The notes below the pieces were generated by a model that saw only the letters and a list, made by a program, of their open reading frames with translations, had not been told where the DNA came from and searched no databases. Shown piece by piece: positions 39,027-47,576 of a stretch of DNA of 64,000 nucleotides. Where the stretch lies: NCBI RefSeq assembly GCF_000815105.2, contig NZ_CP010310.2, forward strand, positions 2,170,001-2,234,000, given 5' to 3'. Each line of letters opens with the position of its first letter. Positions within the stretch are counted from its first letter, which is position 1. The translations under genes and the position numbers were made by a program. The DNA is from Pandoraea pulmonicola. Lineage in GTDB: Bacteria; Pseudomonadota; Gammaproteobacteria; Burkholderiales; Burkholderiaceae.

Positions 39027-39362
39027 TCAGTGCGAAAGGTCGCTCACGGACGCCGCCGGCGCGTCGCGCTTGACCTGCGCAATACCGTCCTCCATCTGTT
39101 CGGCCGTCGAGAACATCTGGCTTTGACCGATGATCTCCCCATTGCGTGCCTTGAGCACGAAATAGGGGCGGCCCGACGTGGATGTCTTGCGCTCGAAGCG
39201 GTGGTCTTCGCCCGAGTTCTTTCGTACGGATTCGATGCCGTTCTGCGCCGAGGCACGGGCCTTGTAGGACTCGGAGGAGAGAATGACGTGCCCGCTGTCG
39301 GCCAGCAACTGAAAGTGGAATTCACCGTTGGGGCTGCGCTTGAGTTCGAACTTGCCTGACAT
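39027..39362 (-). CDS. YegP-like protein, two DUF1508 repeats
   Basis: A 111-residue protein made of two DUF1508 units: residues about 3-50 (GKFELKRSPNGEFHFQLLADSGHVIL) and about 55-100 (SGRPYFVLKARNGEIIGQS). Each unit has the family pattern of F-x-L-K-x-N-G-x-x-I. E. coli YegP is of the same kind; its function is unknown. ATG at 39362 is chosen since upstream frame has no similarity. It converges with the MaoC-like gene. Confidence 0.9.
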   Translation of the reverse strand: MSGKFELKRSPNGEFHFQLLADSGHVILSSESYKARASAQNGIESVRKNSGEDHRFERKTSTSGRPYFVLKARNGEIIGQSQMFSTAEQMEDGIAQVKRDAPAASVSDLSH

Positions 39363-39554
39363 ATGTGGATCTCCCGGATCTTCCAAAAGCCAGCGGCGAG
39401 GAACTGCGAACTGCAAGGTGATGGCGGCGTGCGCCGCATCGAAGCGGTTTGCCCGGACAAGTCACGAGACGACGTACCGGGCGGATTGCGCTTAGATTAG
39501 CACCGCCGGCGTTCCGACGGAACCGCAGTTTGTTTCGAAGTGTAAACCACTTGC

Positions 39555-39581
39555 GGGCCGGACCAGCCGGAAGTCCGGCCC
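39555..39581. repeat. Inverted repeat after the GST gene
   Basis: GGGCCGGA (39555-39562) and TCCGGCCC (39574-39581) form a perfect 8-bp stem with an 11-nt loop, 10 nt past the GST stop on the minus strand. No T-run follows, so it is a possible factor-dependent or weak terminator. Confidence 0.45.
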
Positions 39582-39591
39582 GGCCGACACA

Positions 39592-40284
39592 TCAGCGTCG
39601 CGCGTACTGCGTGGCGCCGAACAGGATCTCGCGGGCCTTGTCGTCCTGCAGCGGCTTGCGCGCGTCGGCGAGCACCTTGGTGCCGCGCTGGACGGCGGGA
39701 CGAGCCTCGATGGCCTCGAACCACCTCTTCACGTTGGGGAAGTCGGACAGTTCCACGCCCTGATTCTTCCAGGAGCGCAGCCACGGCCAGATCGCAATAT
39801 CCGCGATGGTGTACATGTCGCCCGCCACATACGGATGGTTGCCCAGACGCTTGTCGAGCACGCCATACAGGCGTCGCGCCTCGTTGGTGTAGCGCTTGAT
39901 CGCGTAATCGATCTTCTCGGGCGCGTAGATGCGGAAGTGATGCGCCTGGCCGAGCATCGGGCCCACGCCGCCCATCTGGAACATCAGCCATTCGAGCGTT
40001 TCGTACTTGCCGCGCACGTCCTCGGGCAGGAAGCGCCCGGTCTTGCCGGCGAGATAGAGCAGGATCGCGCCCGACTCGAACAGCGAGATCGGCTCGCCGT
40101 CCGGGCCGTCCTCGTCGACGATGGCCGGGATCTTGTTGTTCGGCGAGATGGCGAGAAATTCGTCCTTGAACTGGTCGCCCGCGCCGATGTCGATGGCATG
40201 TGCGTGGTAGGGCAACCCGCACTCTTCGAGCATGATGTGGACTTTGTGGCCGTTGGGCGTGGCCCAGGAATAGACCTGAATCAA
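39592..40284 (-). CDS. Glutathione S-transferase, Nu/YghU-YfcG type
   Basis: A 230-residue GST. The N-terminal thioredoxin-like domain has YSWATPNGHKVHIMLEE and the cis-Pro motif NNKIPAIVD, and the acidic ES pair (LFESGAILLYLA) binds the glutathione gamma-glutamyl group. Thr/Asn in TPNG is typical of Nu-class GSTs with disulfide-bond reductase activity (E. coli YfcG/YghU). TTG at 40284 is the best start because GAGGAG lies 6 nt upstream. It trails the acyl-CoA cluster by 187 nt on the same strand, so it may or may not share the transcript. Confidence 0.85.
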   Translation of the reverse strand: MIQVYSWATPNGHKVHIMLEECGLPYHAHAIDIGAGDQFKDEFLAISPNNKIPAIVDEDGPDGEPISLFESGAILLYLAGKTGRFLPEDVRGKYETLEWLMFQMGGVGPMLGQAHHFRIYAPEKIDYAIKRYTNEARRLYGVLDKRLGNHPYVAGDMYTIADIAIWPWLRSWKNQGVELSDFPNVKRWFEAIEARPAVQRGTKVLADARKPLQDDKAREILFGATQYARR

Positions 40285-40471
40285 TTGCGGCTCCTCGTAT
40301 GGTGGCGTCGACGGACGCCGGTCGCCAATCGGGTGCCGCAACCATCGCGTCGAGCGGGCGGCACGGTGACGGCACGGATGTCGGAACGGGGCGGGGGCGC
40401 GAGCGCCGCACCCCCGGGAAACACTGCCCGGAAATTACACCACAGAACGCCGACGCTTGCCTGACGCGGGG

Positions 40472-41707
40472 TCAGTGGCTACCGTCTTCGTCGTCCATGT
40501 GACGCGCCAGTTCGAGCTTGGCGATGGCGTTGCGATGGACCTCGTCGGGACCGTCGGCAAAGCGCAGTGTGCGGGCGCTGGCATAGGCGTAGGCGAGCGG
40601 GAAGTCGCCGGACAGCCCCGCTGCGCCATGTGCCTGCATTGCCCAATCGAGCACCTGGCAGGCCATGTTCGGCGCCACGACCTTGGTCATGGCGATCTCC
40701 GCGCGCGCCGCCTTGTTGCCGACCGTATCCATCATGTAGGCCGCCTTGAGCGTGAGCAGGCGCGCCTGTTCGATCAGGCAGCGCGCTTCGGCGATGCGCT
40801 CGCGGGTGACGCCTTGCGCCGCGATCGGTTTGCCGAAGGCCACGCGCGAGAGCGTGCGCCGGCACATCAGCGCCAGTGCTCGTTCGGCCAGCCCGACGAG
40901 ACGCATGCAGTGGTGGATGCGTCCCGGCCCGAGCCGTCCCTGTGCGATCTCGAAGCCGCGCCCCTCGCCGAGCAGCAGGTTCGAGGCGGGGACGCGCACG
41001 TCGTCGAGCACGATTTCCATATGACCGTGCGGCGCATCGTCGTAGCCGAAGACCGTGAGCGGACGCACGCGCGAGACGCCCTTGGCGTCCGCCGGGACCA
41101 GGATCATCGATTGCTGGACGTGTTTCGGCGCCTCGGGATCGGTCTTGCCCATCACGATGTACAAGGCGCAGCGCGGATCGCCCGCGCCCGTCGACCACCA
41201 TTTTCTGCCGTTGACGACATAGTCGTCGCCGTCGCGCCGGATCTGGCATTGCACGTTGGTCGCGTCCGACGACGCAACGTCCGGCTCCGTCATCAAAAAC
41301 GCCGAACGGATTTCGCCGCGCAGCAGCGGCGCCAGCCACTGCGCCTTCTGGGCCTCGGTGGCGTAGCGCTCGAGCGTCTCCATGTTGCCGGTGTCCGGCG
41401 CGTTGCAGTTGAACACCTCGGGTGCCCACGGCACCTGTCCCATGATCTCGCACAGCGGCGCGTATTCGACGTTCGTGAGGCCCGCGCCGCGGCCGGAGTC
41501 AGGCAGGAAGAGGTTCCAGAGGCCGGCCTGCCGGGCGAGCGGCTTGAGCCGTTCGATGACCTGCGACGGTTGCCAGGCGTCACCCTGCCGGCGCGCGATG
41601 TCGATCTCCTCCAGATACCGATGCTCGTTCGGAAAGATGTGTTCGTCGAAGAACGCGTTCAGGCGGGCGCGCAGGGCTTCGACTTTCGGGCTGTAGCTGA
41701 AATCCAT
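40472..41707 (-). CDS. Acyl-CoA dehydrogenase, ACAD10/ACAD11-like
   Basis: A 411-residue flavoprotein of the acyl-CoA dehydrogenase fold: helical N domain, then [27 protein letters not shown] in the beta domain, and a helical C domain. [29 protein letters not shown] and [10 protein letters not shown] are shared with mammalian ACAD10/ACAD11 and with bacterial LvaC-type enzymes, not with ordinary fatty-acid dehydrogenases. Recent work assigns these to 4-hydroxyacyl-CoA breakdown through a phosphorylated intermediate. The gene starts 21 nt after the kinase-like gene that corresponds to the kinase domain of ACAD10/11, so the two probably act together. The specific substrate is inferred, not shown. 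Confidence 0.88.
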   Translation of the reverse strand: MDFSYSPKVEALRARLNAFFDEHIFPNEHRYLEEIDIARRQGDAWQPSQVIERLKPLARQAGLWNLFLPDSGRGAGLTNVEYAPLCEIMGQVPWAPEVFNCNAPDTGNMETLERYATEAQKAQWLAPLLRGEIRSAFLMTEPDVASSDATNVQCQIRRDGDDYVVNGRKWWSTGAGDPRCALYIVMGKTDPEAPKHVQQSMILVPADAKGVSRVRPLTVFGYDDAPHGHMEIVLDDVRVPASNLLLGEGRGFEIAQGRLGPGRIHHCMRLVGLAERALALMCRRTLSRVAFGKPIAAQGVTRERIAEARCLIEQARLLTLKAAYMMDTVGNKAARAEIAMTKVVAPNMACQVLDWAMQAHGAAGLSGDFPLAYAYASARTLRFADGPDEVHRNAIAKLELARHMDDEDGSH

Positions 41708-41728
41708 GACGTCTCCGTTCGGTGACCG

Positions 41729-42823
41729 TTAGCGCGACGCCGCGTCGCGTTGCGCGTACTCCCACGCCAGCTCGGCCATCGGCCGCGCGCGCTTGCCGGC
41801 GTCGAGCGCTTGCTGGCTCGCGGCCGTGCCGTCGCTCACGCGTTTCATGATGCCTTGCAGGATCGCGGCGATGCGGAACATGTTGTACGCGAGATAGAAG
41901 TTCCACTGGGCGGGCGGCTGGCTGCCCGTGCGTGCGCAGTAGCGGGCCACGTACTCGCGCTCGCCCGGAATACCCAGCGCGGCCCAGTCGAGGCCGGCAA
42001 TGCCACGAAACACGCCGGGACTGACGTGCCACGCCATGCAGTGATAGCTGAAGTCCGCGAGCGGATCGCCCAGCGTCGAGAGTTCCCAGTCGAGCACGGC
42101 GAGCACGCGCGGCTCGCTCGGATGGAAGATCAGGTTGTCGAGCCGGAAGTCGCCGTGCACGATGGTCGTGCGTTCGGGGGCGTCCGACGGCAGATGCGCG
42201 GGCAGCCATTCGATCAGGCGGTCCATGGCCTCGATCGTCTCCGTCTCCGAAGCGCGATATTGCTTGCTCCATCGCGCGATCTGGCGCGCGATGTAGTCGC
42301 CGGGCTTGCCGTAGGTTTCGAGTCCGATGGCGCGGTAGTCGACGCGGTGAAGGGCGGCGATGACGCGGTTCATCTCGTCGTAGATGGCGCCACGTTCGGC
42401 CGGCGACATGCCGGGCAGCGACGGGTCCCACAGCACGCGCCCCGGCACGTAATCCATCACGTAGAACGCCAGCCCGATCAGGCTTTCGTCTTCGCACAGG
42501 CCACGCATGCGGGCGACGGGAACGTCCGTGCGCGCGAGCGCGTCCATCACGCGGTACTCGCGCTCGATGGCGTGGGCGGAGGGGAGCAGTTTGCTCGACG
42601 GCGCCGGCTTCGTACGAAGCACGTACGCGGCGCCCGGGGTCGTCAGGCGGTACGTCGGATTGGATTGGCCGCCGTTGAATTGCGAGATCGCGAGCGGCCC
42701 GGCGAAGCCGTCGACGTGCGAGGTGAGCCAGCGCTCGAGCGCGGCGGCGTCGAACGGGGCTCGTCCCTCGAGGGGCCGTTCGCCCGCGAACGCGGAAAAA
42801 TCCTGGGGAAGCGCCTCGGCCAT
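41729..42823 (-). CDS. APH-family kinase, ACAD10/11 kinase-domain-like (LvaA type)
   Basis: A 364-residue kinase of the aminoglycoside phosphotransferase/choline kinase fold. The catalytic loop HGDFRLDN (residues 223-230) and the metal-binding LDWELST (Asp245) are intact. Surrounding sequence, such as QSNPTYRL, SPAERGAIYDEMN and WSKQYRASET, follows the N-terminal domain of ACAD11 and bacterial LvaA-like proteins. Such kinases phosphorylate a hydroxyl of a 4-hydroxyacyl-CoA. ATG at 42823 has CAGGAGA upstream; the frame is open 35 codons farther. It is directly followed by the ACAD10/11-type dehydrogenase. It should be misannotated easily as antibiotic resistance, which I do not believe. Confidence 0.88.
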   Translation of the reverse strand: MAEALPQDFSAFAGERPLEGRAPFDAAALERWLTSHVDGFAGPLAISQFNGGQSNPTYRLTTPGAAYVLRTKPAPSSKLLPSAHAIEREYRVMDALARTDVPVARMRGLCEDESLIGLAFYVMDYVPGRVLWDPSLPGMSPAERGAIYDEMNRVIAALHRVDYRAIGLETYGKPGDYIARQIARWSKQYRASETETIEAMDRLIEWLPAHLPSDAPERTTIVHGDFRLDNLIFHPSEPRVLAVLDWELSTLGDPLADFSYHCMAWHVSPGVFRGIAGLDWAALGIPGEREYVARYCARTGSQPPAQWNFYLAYNMFRIAAILQGIMKRVSDGTAASQQALDAGKRARPMAELAWEYAQRDAASR

Positions 42824-42950
42824 GCTGTCTCCTGCATTTCCGGTGCTGCGTTGATCGGAAGTGTCTCGACTGCTGTGGGGACTTCGGGTCTTGCGGTGCG
42901 CCGTCCGGCGGCGCGGCGGCTGCGCCACACCTGCCGCCGCCTGCCTTCGC

Positions 42951-43706
42951 TCAACGGCGCTGCAGCGAACGCGTAAACGACGCGAAGATCTTTTCCATTA
43001 CCGTGAGCCGGTTGTCGCGATGCAATGGCTGCGGTGGCGCGAAGTTCAACAGACGAACGATCCAGTCTTCCGGCTTGTCGCCCACGTCCAGCGCATTGAT
43101 ACAGGCCGGTGTCTGGGCGAGCTGGCCGATGAACAGGCGTCCGAGTGGATGCATCGCATGCGAGAGAATCGCGCGGTTCACGCCGCCGTGCAACACCAGC
43201 AGCACCGTGTCCCACGAGCGGTCGGCGCGCAGCTCGGCGAGCGGCGGTACCACGCGCTCGAGCAGTTCGCGCACGGACTCGCCGTTCAGGAAGCGCGTGT
43301 CTTCGGGCACGACGCCATCGAACGCCGCGAGGAACGCCTGCGCGAGATCGCCCGGTGACAGATCGGCGATGTTGCCTGCACGAATTTCCTGCCAGCACGT
43401 CCACGTTTCGATCTCGACCTGTTGCCCGGTCTCCGCGAGAACGCGTTCGGCCGTCTCGCGCGTGCGCGGCAAGCCGCTCACGATGACCCGGTCGAAGCGG
43501 ATGTTCTCCGCCGCGAAGGCGCGCCCGGCGGCGCTCGCCTGTGCGCGTCCCTGTTCGTTGAGCGGGACGGCGTCGGCATCGATCGGTTTGCCGCTGTCGT
43601 CGAAGTATGTGACGTCGCCGTGGCGCATCAGATAGATGCGTCGACGTTGCGGCGGGGTGAAGGCCAAGGGGCTCGTGTCGGGGCCGGGATGGCCGAGTGA
43701 GCTCAT
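42951..43706 (-). CDS. Histidine phosphatase superfamily protein
   Basis: A 251-residue branch-1 histidine phosphatase. The phospho-accepting RHG is at residues 28-30 (YLMRHGDV), the general-acid region is in LNGESVREL, the PRTRETAE segment follows the family arginine pattern, and the second histidine lies in LLVLHGGVNRAIL. Between the PaaG-like and kinase genes of the lipid cluster, it could remove phosphate from a cluster intermediate or a dead-end product; substrate unknown. ATG at 43706 follows AGGAG. Mammalian ACAD10 also carries a phosphatase domain, though of the unrelated HAD fold. Confidence 0.85.
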   Translation of the reverse strand: MSSLGHPGPDTSPLAFTPPQRRRIYLMRHGDVTYFDDSGKPIDADAVPLNEQGRAQASAAGRAFAAENIRFDRVIVSGLPRTRETAERVLAETGQQVEIETWTCWQEIRAGNIADLSPGDLAQAFLAAFDGVVPEDTRFLNGESVRELLERVVPPLAELRADRSWDTVLLVLHGGVNRAILSHAMHPLGRLFIGQLAQTPACINALDVGDKPEDWIVRLLNFAPPQPLHRDNRLTVMEKIFASFTRSLQRR

Positions 43707-43802
43707 GCGGAAATTCTCCTGAGTTTGTGCGTGGCGCGCGGCCGGACATCGACGTGCCGCAAGCGCCGGAAGTTCATGTGCGCGGTTGCCCGACCGGATT
43801 CG

Positions 43803-44582
43803 TCAGTCGTATTTTGCTGGGCGTTTCTCCAGGAAGGCGCTGATGCCTTCCAGACCATCGGCGTGATGCAGCGACGCCACGAAGTTGTCGCGCTCGGCGC
43901 TCAGTTGCGCGTTGAGGGTTTCGCTCGCGCCGCTCTCGATGAGCGACTTGATCCGGCCGACGGCATTCGGCGAGAGCTGCGCGAGATCGGTGGCCCAGTT
44001 CAGCGCTTCGGCGCGCGCCTGCCCGGGAGCGACCACGCGGTTCACGACGCCGGCAGCGGCCAGACGCGGCGCCGCCACTGGCTTGCCTTCGAGCAGGATC
44101 TCGGTGGCGAGGGCGCGCGGCAGCGCTTGCGAGAGGAACCACGAACCGCCGCCGTCGGGCGTGAGGCCGACTTTGACGTAGGCCATCACGAACTTCGCGT
44201 TCTCGGCGGCAACCAGCAGATCGCAGGCGAGGGCGAGCGAGAAGCCCGCACCCGCCGCGGCGCCTTCGACCGCCGCGATCACCGGCTTCGGGCAGGCGCG
44301 CAGCGCCTCGATCCACTCGGCCAGTGCGTCGATGCTGGCGGCCTGCACCGACGGATCCTGCTTGCGGTTCTCGAGCAGGCGGTTGAGGTTGCCGCCCGCG
44401 CAGAAGAAGTTGTCGGCGCCGGTGAGCACCACGGCATGCACCGACGGATCGCGTTCGGCCGTGGCGAGCGCTTCCACTCCGGCGGCATACATGTCCGGAT
44501 GCAGTGCGTTGCGCGCTCCGGGGTTGGACAGCGTCAGCACCAGGGTCTGGTCGATGCGTTCGGCAAGCAGTTCGGCGCTCAT
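43803..44582 (-). CDS. Enoyl-CoA hydratase/isomerase family, PaaG-like
   Basis: A 259-residue crotonase-fold protein. The oxyanion-hole CAGGNLNR and EGAAAGAGFSLALACDL are normal, but the two glutamates that hydratases use are replaced (Ser and Tyr in GAGFS and MAYVKVGL). The aspartate in GLTPDGGGSWFL, catalytic in PaaG-type isomerases, is kept. It is thus better read as a double-bond isomerase or ring-oxepin-type isomerase than a hydratase. It starts 17 nt after the dehydrogenase gene, and a histidine phosphatase gene follows after 96 nt. Confidence 0.85.
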   Translation of the reverse strand: MSAELLAERIDQTLVLTLSNPGARNALHPDMYAAGVEALATAERDPSVHAVVLTGADNFFCAGGNLNRLLENRKQDPSVQAASIDALAEWIEALRACPKPVIAAVEGAAAGAGFSLALACDLLVAAENAKFVMAYVKVGLTPDGGGSWFLSQALPRALATEILLEGKPVAAPRLAAAGVVNRVVAPGQARAEALNWATDLAQLSPNAVGRIKSLIESGASETLNAQLSAERDNFVASLHHADGLEGISAFLEKRPAKYD

Positions 44583-44598
44583 GAGGCGAGTCTCCGGA

Positions 44599-46146
44599 TC
44601 ACTGTTCTTCGGTGAGCAGCGACACGCCGAGCTGCGCGCGGCGCGTGAGCCACGGCGACGGACGGTAGCGCTGGTCGCCATAGAACGATTGCAGATTGCG
44701 CAGGACGGTGAGCAGTTGGCGGGCGCCCACGGCGTCGCCAAGCGCCAGCGGGCCCTTGGCGTAGCCCAGTCCCAGCGTCACCGCGCGGTCGATGTCGCCC
44801 GGCGTGGCGATGCGCTGCTGCGCGATGTCGGCGCCGATGTTCACGATGGTGGCGATCACGCGCTGCGCCACGAAGCCGGCGGAGTCGCGGATGACCGTGA
44901 CCGGCGTGCCGCCCTGCGCGAACAGGGCGTGCGCGGCGTTGCGCGCTTCGGGCGTGGTGACCGGCGTGGTCATCAGTGTATGACGCTTCGCGCCCGCGAG
45001 CGGCAGCAGCGTGTCGACGGCGACCGTACGCGTGGCGTCGAGGCCTTGCTCGACGGCGCAGGTGGTGGCGTCGAGGCCCAGCGGCGTGACGACGATCAAC
45101 GCGTCATCGGACGGCTTCTCGCCGTTTTCGATGTTCACGCCCGTCGCTCCCAGCAGTTCGACCACCGCCGCGAAGCCGCGTGTGTCCGCGCGGCTCACCC
45201 AGACGCTGGCGGGCAACGTGTCCGGTGCCGGCGCCTCGGGCGGCACCAACTGCTTGCCATCGACATAGCGGTAGAAGCCTTCGCCGACCTTGCGGCCGAG
45301 CAGACCCCCTGCGAAACGCACGGCCGTGATCGGCGACGGGCGGAAGCGTGCTTCCTCGTAGAACTGGTGATAGATCGACTCCATCACCGGATGCGAGACG
45401 TCGAGCGCGGTCAGATCGAGCAGTTCGAACGTGCCCAGGCGGAAGCCGGCCTGCTCGCGCAGGATGCGGTCGATGTCGGCAAAGCTCGCCACGCCTTCGC
45501 TCGCCACGCGCAGGCCTTCGGTGTTCATGCCGCGCCCCGCGTGGTTGACGATGAAGCCCGGCATGTCCTTGCAGCGCACGGCGGTGTGACCCATGCGCCG
45601 CCCGAGAGCGAGCAGGGCGTCGCCGACTTCGGGCGCGGTGCGCAGGCCGTCGATGACCTCGACCACCTTCATGAGCGGCACCGGGTTGAAGAAGTGGTAG
45701 CCCGCCACGCGCTCCGGACGCTCGCATGCGGCGGCAATCGCCGTGATCGACAGCGACGACGTGTTGGATGCGAGGATCGCGTCGGGCGCCACAATGCCTT
45801 CGAGCGAGCGGAACAGGTCGCGCTTGACGTCGAGCTTCTCGATGATGGCTTCGACCACCAACTGACAATCCGCGAGGTCTTCCAGTGCGGCGCAGGCCTG
45901 CAGGCGGTCCATCGTCGCCGCGACGCTCGACGCCTCGATCTTGCCCTTCGCGGCGAGCTTGTCGAGCGTCTCGCGCAGCGTGTCGAGGGCGCTCTGGACG
46001 GCCTTGGCGTTGGTGTCGTAGAGCTTCACGCGCAAGCCGGCCTGGGCGGCGATCTGAGCGATGCCACGGCCCATGGCGCCGGCGCCGACGATGCCCAGCA
46101 CATCGATTGCCTTGGCGGAGGATGCGGTCGGGGAAGATGCTGTCAT
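44599..46146 (-). CDS. 3-hydroxyacyl-CoA dehydrogenase, PaaH-like
   Basis: A 515-residue NAD-dependent dehydrogenase oxidising 3-hydroxyacyl-CoA to 3-oxoacyl-CoA. The NAD loop is GIVGAGAMGRGIAQ (residues 18-31), the catalytic histidine is in GYHFFNPVPLMK, and the substrate region is KDMPGFIVNHAGRGMN. Two C-terminal 3HCDH-type helical domains are present, as in PaaH and unlike the shorter FadB domain. It is the first gene of the minus-strand cluster, and its probable promoter with a palindromic operator lies about 160 nt upstream. Confidence 0.9.
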   Translation of the reverse strand: MTASSPTASSAKAIDVLGIVGAGAMGRGIAQIAAQAGLRVKLYDTNAKAVQSALDTLRETLDKLAAKGKIEASSVAATMDRLQACAALEDLADCQLVVEAIIEKLDVKRDLFRSLEGIVAPDAILASNTSSLSITAIAAACERPERVAGYHFFNPVPLMKVVEVIDGLRTAPEVGDALLALGRRMGHTAVRCKDMPGFIVNHAGRGMNTEGLRVASEGVASFADIDRILREQAGFRLGTFELLDLTALDVSHPVMESIYHQFYEEARFRPSPITAVRFAGGLLGRKVGEGFYRYVDGKQLVPPEAPAPDTLPASVWVSRADTRGFAAVVELLGATGVNIENGEKPSDDALIVVTPLGLDATTCAVEQGLDATRTVAVDTLLPLAGAKRHTLMTTPVTTPEARNAAHALFAQGGTPVTVIRDSAGFVAQRVIATIVNIGADIAQQRIATPGDIDRAVTLGLGYAKGPLALGDAVGARQLLTVLRNLQSFYGDQRYRPSPWLTRRAQLGVSLLTEEQ

Positions 46147-46759
46147 TCGGAGTGTCTCGAAGTTGTGATGTCTGTGATGGTCGCGTCAGCCACGCATGCT
46201 CGGGGGAGGTCGCTCCAGTCGCTCCGGCGCGATGACAGACGCGAGCGCCTGAAATCCCGCTGCCGGTCGGCATGACGCGGCGGTGGTGCCGCCATGGTGC
46301 GCCATTCTATCGTCCGACCGGTCGGTCGGGAAATGAATTTCCTGGCGAGACGGCCTGCGATGCAAACCGATGCCCCTGCGGCGTTGCGGCTATTGTCGCC
46401 GATCTCGCGTCGGCTGCCAGCGGTTGTTCCGCTGCGCGGTCGGGAGACGGGGCGGGGAGCGTGCCTCCGGGCGGGCGAGTGCCGCGGGAGCGTGGCGGAA
46501 TTCGGGACGTCGTGACAGGCTAGCACCTCCCGTTTGCCCCCGCGATGCCGGTACACTCCCGGTAGCCGCCGTTCGCGGACCGCCATTCGCTATTGTTCGC
46601 TACCGCGAGATGGCGCGATGCCGCGGGAGCGCGAGCGACGGCCATCGACGCCGCTGCCGTTATCGAGGCAGCGCACCCGGGACGCATCATGAACATTGCG
46701 CACGCGTCGTCGCCCGCTGTCCATTATCGAGGCGCCGGTCGTGCCGCAGGGGAGACATC
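46147..46759. other. Divergent regulatory region between lipid cluster and GST
   Basis: 613 bp with no credible gene. The half next to the dehydrogenase holds a probable promoter with a palindromic operator (listed separately). The rest is high-GC with unconvincing short frames; GGGGAGA just before the GST start at 46760 is a ribosome-binding site. No regulator gene is found within the window beside this cluster. Confidence 0.55.
46304..46332 (-). promoter_or_regulatory. Probable promoter with 12-bp palindromic operator for lipid cluster
   Basis: On the minus strand TAGAAT (46309-46304) is a good -10. Its 17-nt upstream spacer contains the perfect palindrome CCGACCGGTCGG (46314-46325), followed by a weak -35, TTCCCG. 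A palindrome of this sort between -35 and -10 is the standard layout for a TetR-type repressor operator. The direct repeat GTCGGTCGG extends it. Confidence 0.6.
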
Positions 46760-47413
46760 ATGTTGAAGCTGTACGGATTTCCAATCAGCAACTACTACAA
46801 CAAGGTCAAGGTTGTGCTGTACGAGAAGGGTCTGCCCTTCGAAGAAGTCGAGTCGATCCCGTGCCAGGACGAGCCGGTGCTGCAGTGCTCGCCGCTCGGC
46901 AAGGTGCCGTATCTGCAGACCGAACACGGCTATCTGGCCGAGTCGCAGGTAATCTGCGATTACCTCGAAGCCGCGCATCCGACGCCGGCGCTGTTCTCGC
47001 AGGACCCGTGGCGCCAGGCAAAGGAGCGCGAATTGCTCACGATGCTCGAACTGCATCTGGAGCTGGTCGTGCGCGAAGTGTACACGCAGGCGTTCTTCGG
47101 CGGCACAGTGTCGGAAGGCACGCGCAGTCGCACCGAGAAGCTGCTGCGCCGGAACATCGTGGCGTTCAAGCGTCTGGCGAAGTTCTCGCCGTACCTGGCA
47201 GGCGAGACGTTCACCATGGCCGACGTTGCCGCCGGTATCCATCTGCCGATTCTCGGCATGGCCACGCAGGCGGTGTACGGCGAGGATTTCCTGCAGAGCG
47301 CCAGCATCGACTGGAAAGCGTATGGCAAGCAGTTAGCGGAGCGCGAGTCGTTCCAGCGCATGCGTGCCGAGCAGAAGGCGTATCAGCAGGCGCAGAAGGC
47401 CAAGGCGGGTTGA
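46760..47413 (+). CDS. Glutathione S-transferase family protein
   Basis: A 217-residue GST. The N-terminal thioredoxin-like domain (MLKLYGFPISNYYNKVKVVL) has the cis-Pro segment LGKVPYLQT and the glutathione-contact ES pair in LAESQVICDYLE. The C-terminal helical domain includes FTMADVAAGIHLPI with the N-capping motif. There is a Ser/Asn-type active site, and the class is unclear. GGGGAGA precedes the ATG. It is divergent from the lipid cluster and is followed by a shared terminator. Confidence 0.88.
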   Translation: MLKLYGFPISNYYNKVKVVLYEKGLPFEEVESIPCQDEPVLQCSPLGKVPYLQTEHGYLAESQVICDYLEAAHPTPALFSQDPWRQAKERELLTMLELHLELVVREVYTQAFFGGTVSEGTRSRTEKLLRRNIVAFKRLAKFSPYLAGETFTMADVAAGIHLPILGMATQAVYGEDFLQSASIDWKAYGKQLAERESFQRMRAEQKAYQQAQKAKAG

Positions 47414-47484
47414 TATTGGCGAAGACGTCTGCGGGGGTGTTGGCGAGCGCCTGCTGAGGCGCGCCGTCGCATCCTCTCAAAAGA

Positions 47485-47521
47485 AGAGGGCCGTCATCGT
47501 TCGATGGCGGCCCTCTTTTTT
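47485..47521. terminator. Bidirectional rho-independent terminator
   Basis: A 14-bp stem (47485-47498 with 47503-47516, one G-T wobble) with a GTTC loop is followed by TTTTT and preceded by As. It separates the plus-strand GST and the convergent aminotransferase gene. Confidence 0.93.
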
Positions 47522-47576
47522 GCATTTCGCATGCGGCATGCCGCGCGCGTCACCGCCTGTGGCAAGCCGTGGTGGA

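Noticed and set aside
41729..42823. Aminoglycoside resistance gene
   Set aside because: Although it has the APH fold, its motifs follow the ACAD10/11 and LvaA kinase group, and it sits in an acyl-CoA cluster.
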